Shown one piece after another: positions 7,924 through 17,274 of a stretch of DNA of 64,000 bases. Where the stretch lies: positions 1 to 64,000 of the forward strand of contig JAFIFG010000124.1 of NCBI GenBank assembly GCA_020832135.1, given 5' to 3'. Position numbers and translations under genes: made by a program. The notes under the pieces are model-generated. The model was not told where the DNA came from. It worked only from the letters and a program-made list of their open reading frames with translations, and ran no database searches. Each line of letters starts with the position of its first letter. The stretch's first letter is position 1. The stretch is from Clostridiaceae bacterium (lineage in GTDB: Bacteria > Bacillota > Clostridia > Peptostreptococcales > Natronincolaceae).

Positions 7924-10266
7924 ATGAAATTCAAAAAGACCATTAGTGGTTTGATGGTGGGGGGGATGCTGCTCTCTAGTGCTGGATTTGCCTTTGGAGA
8001 AGTTAGTAGTGTTACCGTTACGGAGCGGGCGATACCTGTGCCTTATAACCACCAAGAACAATCCATTACAGGAGGGAATTTATCAGAAGGAGAAGCTATT
8101 GATTTGTCCAAGAAGCATATTAAAAATTTCTTCGGAGAAACGATAGTTGAAGACGAAGGTTTTTATACCCATGCTAGCTACAGAGAAGATTGGCAGAATC
8201 CAGACAAATATGTGTGGGCTATAAATCTTAACAAGAGTAGTAGAGAGGGCCATGTCTCTTATAATGTAACTATACTAGATGAGGATAAAAGCTTAATGGA
8301 AATCAGAAAGTATGGAGATCCTACGGGTGACGAACCTAAGGCAGCTCAATTCACTCAAGAAGAGGCTGAAGAAATGGCATTGAAATTTCTGAAGGAATTT
8401 AACCCAAAGGTTATGAAGGATTTAGTATTAGATAACAATCATCAAGTACACTACTATTATTATAATAACAATGCCTATGGTTTAAACCCTAGAGAATACC
8501 CTGTTTTCTATACAAGACAATATAAAGGTATTCCTGTAATGAACCAGGGAGTACAAATAGGTGTAAACAATGCAACAGGGGAAATTACCTCCTATAGTGT
8601 TAGATGGAATGATGAAGCAATTCCAGCAACAGAAGCTGCTGTTACGGCAGAAGAAGCAAAAGAAGTATTTAAAGAAAATTTAAATTATACTTTAGTATAT
8701 ATACCAGTAAGAGATAGAAGTAGAGGCTATAGTGACGAAGTAGAAAAGGTAAGATTGGCATATGCACCAAACTTTGAAGGTGGAGTTTGGGTAGATGCTG
8801 AAACTGGAAAAATGCTAAATTACCATACAGCACAAGGGGATGAAATTAAACAAATAGATGTATCGGAAAGAGAAAAGGAAGCATTTAAAAAGTTAACAGC
8901 AACAAAAAGAGATACTTCCAAAGAAATTACTAGAGAAGAAGTTGCAAAGCTAGCAAAGGAAATCTTGGATAGTGTATATCCAGATAATGAAGCCTCCATA
9001 CAACGTACCAATTACACATCCTCTAATCACTATGGGTACGGTGATAGAAGAAAGGCTTGGGAGATTCAATTTGAGTTAAAGGGCGACTATCGTATTGATG
9101 GAGGCATTGGTATTGATGCTGAGACGGGAGAAATCATAAGATTTCATCTTCACAACTGGAGATTCCGTGATATGTTAATGGCTTCTGGCGAAGAATTTAC
9201 ACCAGAGGTGGAGTGGGAAGATGCTTATTATACTGCCATAGAAGTATTGAAGGAATTATATCCTGATAAGCTAAAACACCTTAACCTAGAGCAAACATAT
9301 TATGAAAATACTCATTATTATAACGATAGAAAGATAGTGAATCCAGAATATCACTTTAATTTCTCAAGAGTAGAAAACGATATTCCTTTTAGAGATAATG
9401 CTATAAGCATTTCTATAGACAGTTCCAATGGTTTATTGCAAAGTGTTTATTATAGATGGAACGATGTAGAGCTGCCGGAACCTAAAGATGTTTTAGAAGA
9501 AGAAATAGCCATGGATTTATATATGAAACAATCAAAGGTAGAATTAGGGTATATAACAAGACATGATAGAGAAAAAAATGAAAATGAAATTAAACTAGTT
9601 TATGTGAATCGTCCTAAAAACTCCGTAATCCATCAGTATATAGATGCCCATAGTGGAGAGTTATTGGATTTTTATGGTCAAGAGGTTGAAGTGAAGGATG
9701 GAGAAATAAAGGGTATTCATGAAGAACTTGAGGGGCACTGGGCTGAGAGAGAATTAAAAATCATGGCCGCCAATGGAGTTATCGATTTTGAAAAACTTAG
9801 CTTAGGGGATAAGATGACCAAGAATGAAGTTGTAAAAATGATGGTAAATGCTGTTGGACATTGGTACTATGGACATGATGGATCAGACCAGTTGAAGTTC
9901 ACAGACATAGATACCAATGATGAGTATTATCAGTATTTAGAGAGTGCAGTAACATACAAATTCATCAAAAATGAAGAAAAGAATTTCGAAGGATATAAAA
10001 ATATATCTAGAGAAGAATTAGCGGCCTTGTTGGTACAAATGACATCCCTTCAAAAGGCAGCAGAGCTTCAAGATATCTATACTTTACCTGTAGAGGATGT
10101 AGAAGAAATAGATGAAGAGAAATTAGGAGCTGTAGCCCTTATGTATGGATTAGATATTATGAAGGGTTCAGGAGAAAACTATCAACCTAAAACAGAAGTT
10201 ACGTTAGAACAAGCGGCGGTAGCTATTTATAGAACCTACAATATCTTTGGAAGACCTAGATGGTAG
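7924..10266 (+). CDS. Secreted YcdB/YcdC-domain protein with S-layer homology domains, copy 1
   Basis: This is an exported cell-surface protein of about 780 aa. It begins with a signal peptide (KFKK, hydrophobic stretch, AFAFG-type cleavage region). The long middle part contains repeated PepSY/YcdB-type modules: pieces such as VDAETGKMLNY, IDAETGEIIRFHLHNW and IDAHSGELLDFYG recur about every 100-150 residues. The last ~180 residues are SLH-like (EGHWAERELKIMAANGVIDF...), which would anchor it to secondary wall polymer. No catalytic motif is evident; PepSY-type domains are often protease-inhibitory. The ATG at 7924 aligns with the start of the paralogue; an earlier GTG at 7915 is too close to the ribosome binding site. 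It is followed by a near-identical neighbour. Confidence 0.8.
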   Translation: MKFKKTISGLMVGGMLLSSAGFAFGEVSSVTVTERAIPVPYNHQEQSITGGNLSEGEAIDLSKKHIKNFFGETIVEDEGFYTHASYREDWQNPDKYVWAINLNKSSREGHVSYNVTILDEDKSLMEIRKYGDPTGDEPKAAQFTQEEAEEMALKFLKEFNPKVMKDLVLDNNHQVHYYYYNNNAYGLNPREYPVFYTRQYKGIPVMNQGVQIGVNNATGEITSYSVRWNDEAIPATEAAVTAEEAKEVFKENLNYTLVYIPVRDRSRGYSDEVEKVRLAYAPNFEGGVWVDAETGKMLNYHTAQGDEIKQIDVSEREKEAFKKLTATKRDTSKEITREEVAKLAKEILDSVYPDNEASIQRTNYTSSNHYGYGDRRKAWEIQFELKGDYRIDGGIGIDAETGEIIRFHLHNWRFRDMLMASGEEFTPEVEWEDAYYTAIEVLKELYPDKLKHLNLEQTYYENTHYYNDRKIVNPEYHFNFSRVENDIPFRDNAISISIDSSNGLLQSVYYRWNDVELPEPKDVLEEEIAMDLYMKQSKVELGYITRHDREKNENEIKLVYVNRPKNSVIHQYIDAHSGELLDFYGQEVEVKDGEIKGIHEELEGHWAERELKIMAANGVIDFEKLSLGDKMTKNEVVKMMVNAVGHWYYGHDGSDQLKFTDIDTNDEYYQYLESAVTYKFIKNEEKNFEGYKNISREELAALLVQMTSLQKAAELQDIYTLPVEDVEEIDEEKLGAVALMYGLDIMKGSGENYQPKTEVTLEQAAVAIYRTYNIFGRPRW

Positions 10267-10298
10267 AAGGAAAAATCTAGTACAGAAAAGTTAATACA

Positions 10299-10335
10299 AA
10301 AATTCAGTAGAGATTTTCTCTGCTGAATTTTTTCT
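10299..10335 (+). terminator. Terminator after YcdB copy 1
   Basis: Arms AATTCAGTAGAGA and TCTCTGCTGAATT are followed by a T run. The hairpin is conserved after copy 2. Confidence 0.8.
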
Positions 10336-10399
10336 TTGTGCTTCTTTTTTAAAAGTATAGACATATATATTATAGGAATTTTATTGGACATAAACCTAT

Positions 10400-10445
10400 G
10401 GCAGATATAAGCTACTGTGGTGTTCAGGATGCTAATGATATTTTA
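10400..10445 (+). pseudogene. Remnant of a second rocB gene
   Basis: These 46 bp match 7508-7553 inside rocB. Translated they read ADISYCGVQDANDIL against ADMSYCGVQDADDIL in the intact gene. Nearly all base differences are at third codon positions or conservative, so the copy seems to have evolved as a coding gene before most of it was deleted. The relic then jumps directly into the leader of the second YcdB gene, through the shared stretch ATTTTA. Confidence 0.8.
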
Positions 10446-10537
10446 AAGTTTTTTGGAACTTTTTTCATCTTTTACTGTCTAATGTAATAGAGATAGTCTG
10501 ATTAAATTTAAAAATTAAAGGGGAAGGAAGTGTTTTT

Positions 10538-12901
10538 ATGAAATTTAAAAAGGCCATTAGTGGTTTAATGGTGGGGGGGTTACTACTTTCTAGTGCTGGT
10601 TTTGCATTTGGAGAAACCATTGGAGAGGCTGAAGGCCAGACCGCCATGGTGATTACAGAAAGGGCGGTACCTATGCCCTATGGTATTGAAGAGGAAGCTA
10701 TAACAGGAGGCAATCTATCGGAAGGTAAGGCATTAGACTTAGCTAAGGAGTACATTAAAGGTTTCTTTGGTGAAACCATCAATGAAGAAGATGGTTTTCA
10801 AACCAATGCCAGCTATAGGGGGGATTGGCAAAACCAAGATCAATATGTTTGGCAAATAGGTATTCATAGAAGGGGTAGGGATACTTATGTTTCTTATAAT
10901 GTTACTATCGTAGATGAAGATGCAAGTTTATTGGAGATTAGAAAATACGGCGATCCTGCTGAAGATGAGCCTAAGGCAGCGCAATTCACACAAGAAGAGG
11001 CTGAAGAGAAGGCCTTAGCCTTCCTAAAGGAATTTAATCCTAAAATCATGCAGGATTTAATATTAGATGATAATTATCAGCAATACTACCATTATTATGA
11101 TCAAAGCTCCCATGGATTACATCCTAGAGAATACGGTGTTTTTTACACTAGACAATATAAGGGTATTCCAGTAATGAACCAAGGGGTACAAATAGGTGTA
11201 AACAATGCAACTGGCAAGGTGACCTCCTATAGAATTACATGGAATAATGAAACAATTCCAGAGGCAGAGGCAAATATTACTGCAGAAGATGCTAAGGAAG
11301 TATTTAAGGATGATTTAAACTATGAGTTATTGTATGTTCCTGTAAGAGATAGAAGTAGAGGCTATAGTGAAGAAGTAGAAAAAGTAAGATTAGTTTATGC
11401 TCCGAACTTTGAAGGTGGTGCTTGGGTAGATGCAGAAACAGGAAAAATGTTAACCCACACAACCTCAATGGAAGGAGAAGAAATCAGACAGATAGATGTA
11501 TCAGAGAGGGAAAAGGAAGCATTTAAAAAGCTAACTGCAAAACAAAGAGATACCTCTAAAGAAATGACTAGAGAAGAAGTAACGAAATTTGTAGAGAAAA
11601 CCTTAGGGGCTATTTATCCAGATAATGAAGCTACCATACAGCGTACCAACTATAGTTCCTCCAATTATTATGGCATGGGAGGAAGAAGAAAGGCTTGGGA
11701 CATTCAATTTGAAATCAAGAGTGATTATCGCATTGATGGAAGTATCAGTGTTGATGCCCAAACAGGAGAAGTACTAAGGTTTAACCTTCACAACTGGAGA
11801 TTCCATGAGATGATGATGAGTTCTACAGAAGAGTTTACTCCGGAGGTAGAGTGGGAGGATGCCTACTATACTGCTATAGAAACCCTAAAGCAATTATATC
11901 CAGATAAGCTAAAGAGTCTTGATTTACAGCAGACCTATTACGAGCAGGTACACCATTATAATGATAGACGCATCATCAATCCAGAGTATCACTTTAACTT
12001 TAGAAGAGTAGAAAATGATATCCCCTATAGAGATAATCAAATAAATATTTCTATAGATAGTTCTAATGGATTATTACAGAGCGTTCACTATCGTTGGAAT
12101 GAAGTAGAGCTTCCAGAACCTAAAGAGCTTATAGAAGAAGAAGAAGGTATGGATTCCTTCATGAAGCAGTCAAAGGTAGAGTTGAGCTATGTTACAAGAT
12201 ATGATAGGGAAAAAGAAGAACAAGAAACGAAGCTAGTATATGTGAATCGTCCTAAGAATTCTGTTATCCATCAATACATAGATGCCCATAGTGGAGAATT
12301 AGTGGACTTTTATGGTCAATCTGTAGAAATAAAGGATGGAGAAGTAAAGGAGATTAATGGAGAACTTGAAGGTCACTGGGCTGAAAGAGAGTTAAAGATC
12401 ATGGCAGCCAATGGCGTTGTTGATTTTGAAAAGCTTAGCCTAGGAGATAAAATGACGAAGAATGAAATTGTGAAAATGATGGTGAGCACGATTGGAAATT
12501 ATTATTATTACGGTGAAGAAGGACAGTTAAAGTTTACAGATATAGATGCTAATGATGAGTATTACGAATATATAGATCGTGCAGTAATGTACAGATTTAT
12601 TGATAATGAAGAAAAGAATTTTGACGGATATAAAAATATATCCAGAGAAGAGTTTGCAGAACTATTAGTTAATATGACATCACTTCAAAAGGCAGCGGAG
12701 CTTCAAGGTATTTATACATTGCCTGTAGAGGACATAGGGGAAATAGATGAAGAAAAACTAGGAGCTGTAGCACTACTATATGGGTTAGATATTATGAAGG
12801 GGGCAGGAGAAGAATATAGACCTAAGGCAGAGGTTACGCTAGAGCAGGCGGCTGTAGGTATCTATAGAGCCTATAATATCTTTGGAAGACCTAGATGGTA
12901 A
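10538..12901 (+). CDS. Secreted YcdB/YcdC-domain protein with S-layer homology domains, copy 2
   Basis: This is the tandem paralogue of the protein at 7924-10266, collinear over its whole length (787 aa) with most residues identical by eye. It has the same signal peptide, the repeated PepSY/YcdB-type modules (VDAETGKMLTH, VDAQTGEVLRFNLHNW, IDAHSGELVDFYG) and the C-terminal SLH-like region. Small differences include a short insertion after the signal peptide (EAEGQTAM) and a shorter SLH loop. The start ATG follows AAGGGGAAGG with about 9 nt spacing. Having two copies may raise dosage or allow specialised surface proteins. Function is otherwise unknown. Confidence 0.8.
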   Translation: MKFKKAISGLMVGGLLLSSAGFAFGETIGEAEGQTAMVITERAVPMPYGIEEEAITGGNLSEGKALDLAKEYIKGFFGETINEEDGFQTNASYRGDWQNQDQYVWQIGIHRRGRDTYVSYNVTIVDEDASLLEIRKYGDPAEDEPKAAQFTQEEAEEKALAFLKEFNPKIMQDLILDDNYQQYYHYYDQSSHGLHPREYGVFYTRQYKGIPVMNQGVQIGVNNATGKVTSYRITWNNETIPEAEANITAEDAKEVFKDDLNYELLYVPVRDRSRGYSEEVEKVRLVYAPNFEGGAWVDAETGKMLTHTTSMEGEEIRQIDVSEREKEAFKKLTAKQRDTSKEMTREEVTKFVEKTLGAIYPDNEATIQRTNYSSSNYYGMGGRRKAWDIQFEIKSDYRIDGSISVDAQTGEVLRFNLHNWRFHEMMMSSTEEFTPEVEWEDAYYTAIETLKQLYPDKLKSLDLQQTYYEQVHHYNDRRIINPEYHFNFRRVENDIPYRDNQINISIDSSNGLLQSVHYRWNEVELPEPKELIEEEEGMDSFMKQSKVELSYVTRYDREKEEQETKLVYVNRPKNSVIHQYIDAHSGELVDFYGQSVEIKDGEVKEINGELEGHWAERELKIMAANGVVDFEKLSLGDKMTKNEIVKMMVSTIGNYYYYGEEGQLKFTDIDANDEYYEYIDRAVMYRFIDNEEKNFDGYKNISREEFAELLVNMTSLQKAAELQGIYTLPVEDIGEIDEEKLGAVALLYGLDIMKGAGEEYRPKAEVTLEQAAVGIYRAYNIFGRPRW

Positions 12902-12917
12902 AATAGAAAATCACCAT

Positions 12918-12952
12918 AAAAATCAGTAGAGAAAATCTCTGCTGATTTTTTC
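12918..12952 (+). terminator. Terminator after YcdB copy 2
   Basis: Arms AAATCAGTAGAGA and TCTCTGCTGATTT precede a T run; the structure is homologous to the terminator after copy 1. Confidence 0.8.
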
Positions 12953-13108
12953 TGTTTTTGCTTCTTTTTTAAAAGGTACAGACATATATATATTAGAGGA
13001 ATTTTATTGGACACGAATTGGAATTTGACAAACTTTCTAACATATTTTGTTGAAAGACAAATAAGATATAATAGGAGTTTTTAATTCAATAGGGAGGGAG
13101 GAAATAAT

Positions 13109-14683
13109 ATGACGGTTGAACTAATGAAGGATATACTAAAGGTGGATCAAGTGATAGGGAAAAATACCGTTCAAGCCATTATAGAAGGCGATATATTAGC
13201 ACCTGATGCGAAACCAGACATTACTAGGGTAGTGGGGGTAGATGGCAATGTTCAGGTGACTAAGAGGGAAACACAGGATAATAAGATAGTAGTAGAGGGA
13301 ACAGTTCAGTTTAAGGTACTATATGCTTCTGATAAAGGAGAAGAGCCTTTATATAGTATCGATAGTGCAACTGAATTTAAGCAGGATATAGAAATCGAGG
13401 GTATTACTGCACAAATGAAGAATGAAGTAAATGTAGAGGTAGAGCATATAGATTTTAATTTGAACAATGATAGAAAAATATCTGTAAAGGCAGTTATTAA
13501 CCTTGAAGGTACAGGGATAGAAGAGACCCAAGTTGAGATAACAAAGGACTTAGAAGGATTAGAAGATATTGAAGTATTAAAGGAAACTCTTCAATACACT
13601 GATATTATAGGAACAAATACTTCTGATACATTGGTGAAGGATGCCTTTGAATTAGAAGAGGATTTGCCTGAAGTAAAGGAAGTGTTGAGCTGGCATGCTA
13701 TACCTGTGGAGAAGGAGACAAAGATTACCGATGGTAAAGTAATCGTAGGGGGAGCATTGATTTTAGAAGTGCTATATAGTGGTGACGATGAAGAAAAACC
13801 CCTTAACGTAATCAAAAAGGAAATGCCATTTACTCATTTTGTTGAAATTCCAGAGGCCTATAGTGATATGGAATACAAATTAAAAATGAAGATGGAGGAT
13901 TTATATACAGATATAAAAGAAAATGCTGATGGTCTACATAAGGTATTGGAGGTAGAGGGCATTGTTAAGATTGAAGCAGTTGTTATGGAGACTCAAAGAA
14001 GAGAGGTTGTAGTGGATGCCTATTCACCTACAAGACCTTTAGAAGTAAAGAGGAGCTCCTTAGAGTTAAAGGAAAATCTAGGTATCCATCGTTCACAGGT
14101 TTTACTTAGGGAAACTCTAGAACTACCTAATAGTCTTCCTCCTATGGCTCAAATTTTCTCCGTAAATGCAAAGCCTATTGTAACAGATTATAGCCTAATG
14201 GAAAACAAAGTGGTGCTTGAAGGGGTGTTGGAAACCCATGTAATCTATACTGCTGAAGAAGGATTGCAGCCGATCTATAGTTATATGCAGGAAATTCCCT
14301 TTAGGCACAGTGTAGATATTGATGGAGTAAAGGGAAATATGGAGGCAGATATTGAGTTATTAGTACAGGAGTTGGATTATAGCAGAATAAATGAAGAGCA
14401 ATTAGAAGTAAAAATTAATGTAGGTACCACTTGTCAGGCCTACTGCAAAAAGACAATAGAGGTTGTATCAGAGGTAGAAGAGTTAGCAGAGGCAGTTGAT
14501 ATTACTAAAAGACCTAGCCTTACAATTTATTTCTTCCAAGAGGATGATTCCTTATGGAAGGTAGCTAAAAAGTATAATACTACACTAGAGAGTATTATGA
14601 CGGCTAATGAAATAGAGCATCCTGAGGATGTGAAAGCAGGAGATCAAATTATCATAGAAAAAGTTCATCGTTTTAAGCTTTAA
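13109..14683 (+). CDS. sipL: SipL-like spore coat morphogenesis protein (SPOCS domains + LysM)
   Basis: The protein (524 aa) contains three DUF3794/SPOCS-type modules, each with the alternating pattern of beta strands (for example DILAPDAKPDITRVVGVDG at about 27-46, and similar blocks near residues 200 and 350). It ends in a LysM domain at about residues 472-520 (DDSLWKVAKKYNTTLESIM). This arrangement matches SipL of Clostridioides difficile, which binds SpoIVA through its LysM domain to assemble the coat around the forespore. A strong AGGGAGGGAGG ribosome binding site precedes the ATG. It stands alone between terminators. Expression in the mother cell under SigE would be expected, but I could not define a SigE promoter with correct spacing. 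Confidence 0.87.
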   Translation: MTVELMKDILKVDQVIGKNTVQAIIEGDILAPDAKPDITRVVGVDGNVQVTKRETQDNKIVVEGTVQFKVLYASDKGEEPLYSIDSATEFKQDIEIEGITAQMKNEVNVEVEHIDFNLNNDRKISVKAVINLEGTGIEETQVEITKDLEGLEDIEVLKETLQYTDIIGTNTSDTLVKDAFELEEDLPEVKEVLSWHAIPVEKETKITDGKVIVGGALILEVLYSGDDEEKPLNVIKKEMPFTHFVEIPEAYSDMEYKLKMKMEDLYTDIKENADGLHKVLEVEGIVKIEAVVMETQRREVVVDAYSPTRPLEVKRSSLELKENLGIHRSQVLLRETLELPNSLPPMAQIFSVNAKPIVTDYSLMENKVVLEGVLETHVIYTAEEGLQPIYSYMQEIPFRHSVDIDGVKGNMEADIELLVQELDYSRINEEQLEVKINVGTTCQAYCKKTIEVVSEVEELAEAVDITKRPSLTIYFFQEDDSLWKVAKKYNTTLESIMTANEIEHPEDVKAGDQIIIEKVHRFKL

Positions 14684-14687
14684 AATT

Positions 14688-14717
14688 AGACCGCAGCCTT
14701 GCTAACTGCGGTCTTTT
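14688..14717 (+). terminator. Terminator after sipL
   Basis: Perfect arms AGACCGCAG and CTGCGGTCT are followed by TTTT. Confidence 0.88.
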
Positions 14718-14775
14718 AAATGAGGATAAAAAAATTTGTGTTTATTTTTAAAATTTTCATAAATTATATAAAAGT

Positions 14776-14805
14776 TTGCAGGAATTAAGGCCTGTGATAT
14801 ATAAT
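14776..14805 (+). promoter_or_regulatory. Candidate promoter of ispE operon
   Basis: TTGCAG (14776-14781), 18 bp spacing and a perfect TATAAT (14800-14805) lie 36 bp upstream of the ispE start codon. Confidence 0.5.
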
Positions 14806-14840
14806 ATATACTACTTAGTGATTATGGAGGAGTTTTTACA

Positions 14841-15719
14841 ATGAAGAAGATACAATTGAAATCTAGGGCCAAAATTAATCTTTCTCTTGACGTACTGGGA
14901 AAACGTCCTGATGGATACCATGAAGTAAAGATGATCATGCAAGAGATTGATTTATATGACAATATTATATTGGTGGAGAAAAGACATGAGGATAGTATAA
15001 AAATTATAAGTGAATGTCCATATATACCAAAGGATAGAACCAACATTGCCTATAGGGCAGCAGAGGTACTAAAAAAGAATTTTGATATCTCTTGGGGTGT
15101 AAACATTTATATAGAAAAAAATATTCCTGTAGCCGCTGGCATGGCAGGAGGGAGTTCTAATGCTGCTGCTGTATTAAAGGGATTAAATACATTGTGGGAT
15201 TTAAAGCTTACACAGCAGCAACTGATGGATATTGGCATTACTATAGGTGCTGACGTTCCCTTTTGTATTATGGGAGGAGCTGCTATAGCAGAAGGTATGG
15301 GGGAAAAACTAACACCGATCGAGGGTTTGAGAAACACCTGGATCCTAGTGGCTAAACCATCTATATCTGTTTCCACAGCGGAAGTATATAGTAGACTGGA
15401 TTTGGAAAAAATAAACAAGAAGCCAGATACAGAAAAACTCCTAGAGGCAATGGAAAGAGGAGATTTATATGCATTATCCCATAATATGGTGAATGTTTTA
15501 GAGACTGTAACCTTGAAGCAACATCCAATTATCAAGGAATTAAAAAGGAAAATGATGGAATACCAGGCCTTGGGTAGTATGATGTCCGGCAGTGGACCAA
15601 CGGTATTTGGTATTTACAAAGACTACAAAAAGGCGAAGTCCGCCAAAAATAATTTAGCTATTATTAATAAACAGACCTTTTTAATACAAAGCTATAGTAA
15701 GGGGAATAAAGATGAATAA
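14841..15719 (+). CDS. ispE: 4-diphosphocytidyl-2-C-methyl-D-erythritol kinase
   Basis: IspE phosphorylates CDP-ME with ATP in the methylerythritol phosphate route to isoprenoids. The sequence is a GHMP kinase: the N-terminal LKSRAKINLSLDVLGKRPDGYHEV is typical of IspE, the ATP-binding glycine loop is PVAAGMAGGSSNAAAVL near residue 95, and the C-terminal MSGSGPTVFGI motif is near residue 248. The length (292 aa) is normal. GGAGG precedes the ATG. The stop codon overlaps the start of the next gene (gntR) by 8 bp, so the two are translationally coupled. Confidence 0.94.
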   Translation: MKKIQLKSRAKINLSLDVLGKRPDGYHEVKMIMQEIDLYDNIILVEKRHEDSIKIISECPYIPKDRTNIAYRAAEVLKKNFDISWGVNIYIEKNIPVAAGMAGGSSNAAAVLKGLNTLWDLKLTQQQLMDIGITIGADVPFCIMGGAAIAEGMGEKLTPIEGLRNTWILVAKPSISVSTAEVYSRLDLEKINKKPDTEKLLEAMERGDLYALSHNMVNVLETVTLKQHPIIKELKRKMMEYQALGSMMSGSGPTVFGIYKDYKKAKSAKNNLAIINKQTFLIQSYSKGNKDE

Positions 15720-16407
15720 GTTAATTAAAACGAAAATAGGTAATTATAAACCATTAAGGGAAATTGTATTTGAATATTTGAGGGAAGCTATATTGGAAGG
15801 AAAGCTGGAACCAGGACGTAGACTGATGGAGATACAGTTAGCGGAGGAATTAGGGGTCAGTAGAACTCCCGTTAGAGAGGCTATTAGAAAGCTAGAGCTT
15901 GAAGGTCTAGTTATTATGGTTGCTAGAAAGGGAGCCTATGTTGCGGATGTTTCAGTAAAGGATATTATAGAGGTATTGGAAATAAGGGGCGCCATAGAGG
16001 GCTTGGCTGCATCCTTAGCAGCGGAAAGAATGACGGATGAAGAGGTCAAGGAACTTCAAACCTTAGCGGCGGAATTCAAAGATTCTCATGTGGCCAATAA
16101 TATAGAGAGAATGATTGAGAAGGATATAGCCTTCCATGAAAAAATCTTTGTGGCGGCACGAAATGAAAAATTATATCAGATTTCTCAGGGTTTGAGGGAG
16201 CAGGTTTATCGTTTTAGAGTTCGTTATATTTCTGAGTACAATAAGTCTCAGGAATTGGTGGAGGAGCACGAAAAGATAGTTAAGGCCATCTCACAACGAA
16301 ACCCCAAAAAATCCTATGGCTATGGCATGGAGCATATAGAAAATCTAGCGGTACATATGATGGATCATGTATCGGTGCCGGAGGAAAAAAACAAAAAATT
16401 CAAATAG
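15712..16407 (+). CDS. GntR family regulator, FadR/VanR (FCD) type
   Basis: The N-terminal winged helix (about residues 15-80) has the GntR signature: LREAILEGKLEPGRRL, LAEELGVSRTPVREAIRKLELEGL. The C-terminal part is an all-helical FCD ligand domain (EVLEIRGAIEGLAASLAAERM; DIAFHEKIFVAARNEKL; VEEHEKIVKAI). FCD domains bind small carboxylates, often with a metal. In many Clostridia a transcription factor gene follows ispE; its target is not evident here. It overlaps ispE by 8 bp and is followed after 24 bp by a nucleotidyltransferase gene. Confidence 0.85.
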   Translation: MNKLIKTKIGNYKPLREIVFEYLREAILEGKLEPGRRLMEIQLAEELGVSRTPVREAIRKLELEGLVIMVARKGAYVADVSVKDIIEVLEIRGAIEGLAASLAAERMTDEEVKELQTLAAEFKDSHVANNIERMIEKDIAFHEKIFVAARNEKLYQISQGLREQVYRFRVRYISEYNKSQELVEEHEKIVKAISQRNPKKSYGYGMEHIENLAVHMMDHVSVPEEKNKKFK

Positions 16408-16431
16408 CTAGAGGTTTTAGGAGGCTGGTAT

Positions 16432-17169
16432 ATGAAGGCCATTATATTAGGGGGGACAGGAAAAAAAGACATAGACAGATTTCAAGGTGATAAAGCGATT
16501 ATGCCTATAAAAGGTATTCCCATGATTCAATATGTTATCGATACACTCCATAGTAGTGAATATATTGATGAAATTGTAGTTGTAGGTGATGTAACCACAC
16601 TTCAGGACTTTCTTGGAGAAGAGACGAGGTTAAATTTTCTACAGCAAAAGACCTCTATGATGGAAAATATTATGGAGGGGGTAAATTACTTTAAAGAAGA
16701 GGACCAACTCTTGATTGCCACCTGTGATATACCTCTCATTCACCAAGAAGTGGTGGATAGGTTCATTCAGGACAGTATAAAGGCATCGGCAGAGTTTTGT
16801 TACCCCATTGTAGAGAAAAATCTGTGTCAGAGGTATTATCCTGATGCCAAGAGAACCTATGTGGCATTAAAGGATGGAAACTTTACAGGGGGAAATATGG
16901 TTTTAATATCCTCAAAAGCCATAAGAACTATGGAAAAACTTGCTTCACTTATGATAAGGCATAGAAAAAATCCTATTGGCATGTGCAAAGTATTAGGCCC
17001 AAAATTTATTTTCAAACTAATGCTTAAACAATTAACCATAAGAGAGCTAGAGATTTATATAAAAAATAAGTTTAACCTTAAGGCAAAGGCTATTATAAGT
17101 AAAGATCCTGAAATAGCCAGTGATATAGATACCGCAAAAGATATCAAAATATTAGAAAAATATTTGTAG
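16432..17169 (+). CDS. MobA-like / sugar-nucleotidyltransferase fold protein
   Basis: This 245-aa protein has the Rossmann-like nucleotidyltransferase fold. It starts MKAIILGGTG, continues with DKAIMPIKGIPMIQYVIDTL, and has the acidic metal-binding segment TCDIPLIHQEVVDRF near residue 100. The usual signature after the glycine loop (GxSxRMGxxK) is replaced by GGTGKKDIDRFQGDK, so the NTP-binding loop is unusual. The end is helical and basic. It is the last gene of the ispE operon and is followed by a terminator. The substrate is unknown; MobA-like, sugar-1-phosphate or other NTP transfer are all possible. Confidence 0.7.
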   Translation: MKAIILGGTGKKDIDRFQGDKAIMPIKGIPMIQYVIDTLHSSEYIDEIVVVGDVTTLQDFLGEETRLNFLQQKTSMMENIMEGVNYFKEEDQLLIATCDIPLIHQEVVDRFIQDSIKASAEFCYPIVEKNLCQRYYPDAKRTYVALKDGNFTGGNMVLISSKAIRTMEKLASLMIRHRKNPIGMCKVLGPKFIFKLMLKQLTIRELEIYIKNKFNLKAKAIISKDPEIASDIDTAKDIKILEKYL

Positions 17170-17201
17170 GAGCAGAGATTATTATTTTCTGCTCTTTTTT
17201 T
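17170..17201 (+). terminator. Terminator of the ispE operon
   Basis: Arms GAGCAGA and TCTGCTC with an 11-nt loop precede a run of seven T. Confidence 0.8.
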
Positions 17202-17274
17202 GTTTTTGTATATAAAAAACCAAAAGTGTAAACATTATATTAAGGAGTTATTAAATGGAAAAGGGTGAAGAAAA

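Larger units (their letters stand above)
7508..13013 (+). repeat. Tandem duplication covering the end of rocB and the YcdB-SLH gene
   Basis: Two units follow each other: about 7508-10390 and about 10400-13013. Each contains (part of) the rocB 3' end, the same leader (TTTTAAAGTTTTTTGGAAC onward), the YcdB-SLH gene, a matching terminator (AATCAGTAGAGA...) and the same tail ending in TTTTATTGGACA. In unit 2 the rocB part is reduced to 46 bp. Confidence 0.85.

Noticed and set aside
15107-15535. 142-codon open frame on the minus strand inside ispE
   Set aside because: It is fully antisense to a well-conserved gene, has no ribosome binding site and its translation resembles no protein family.
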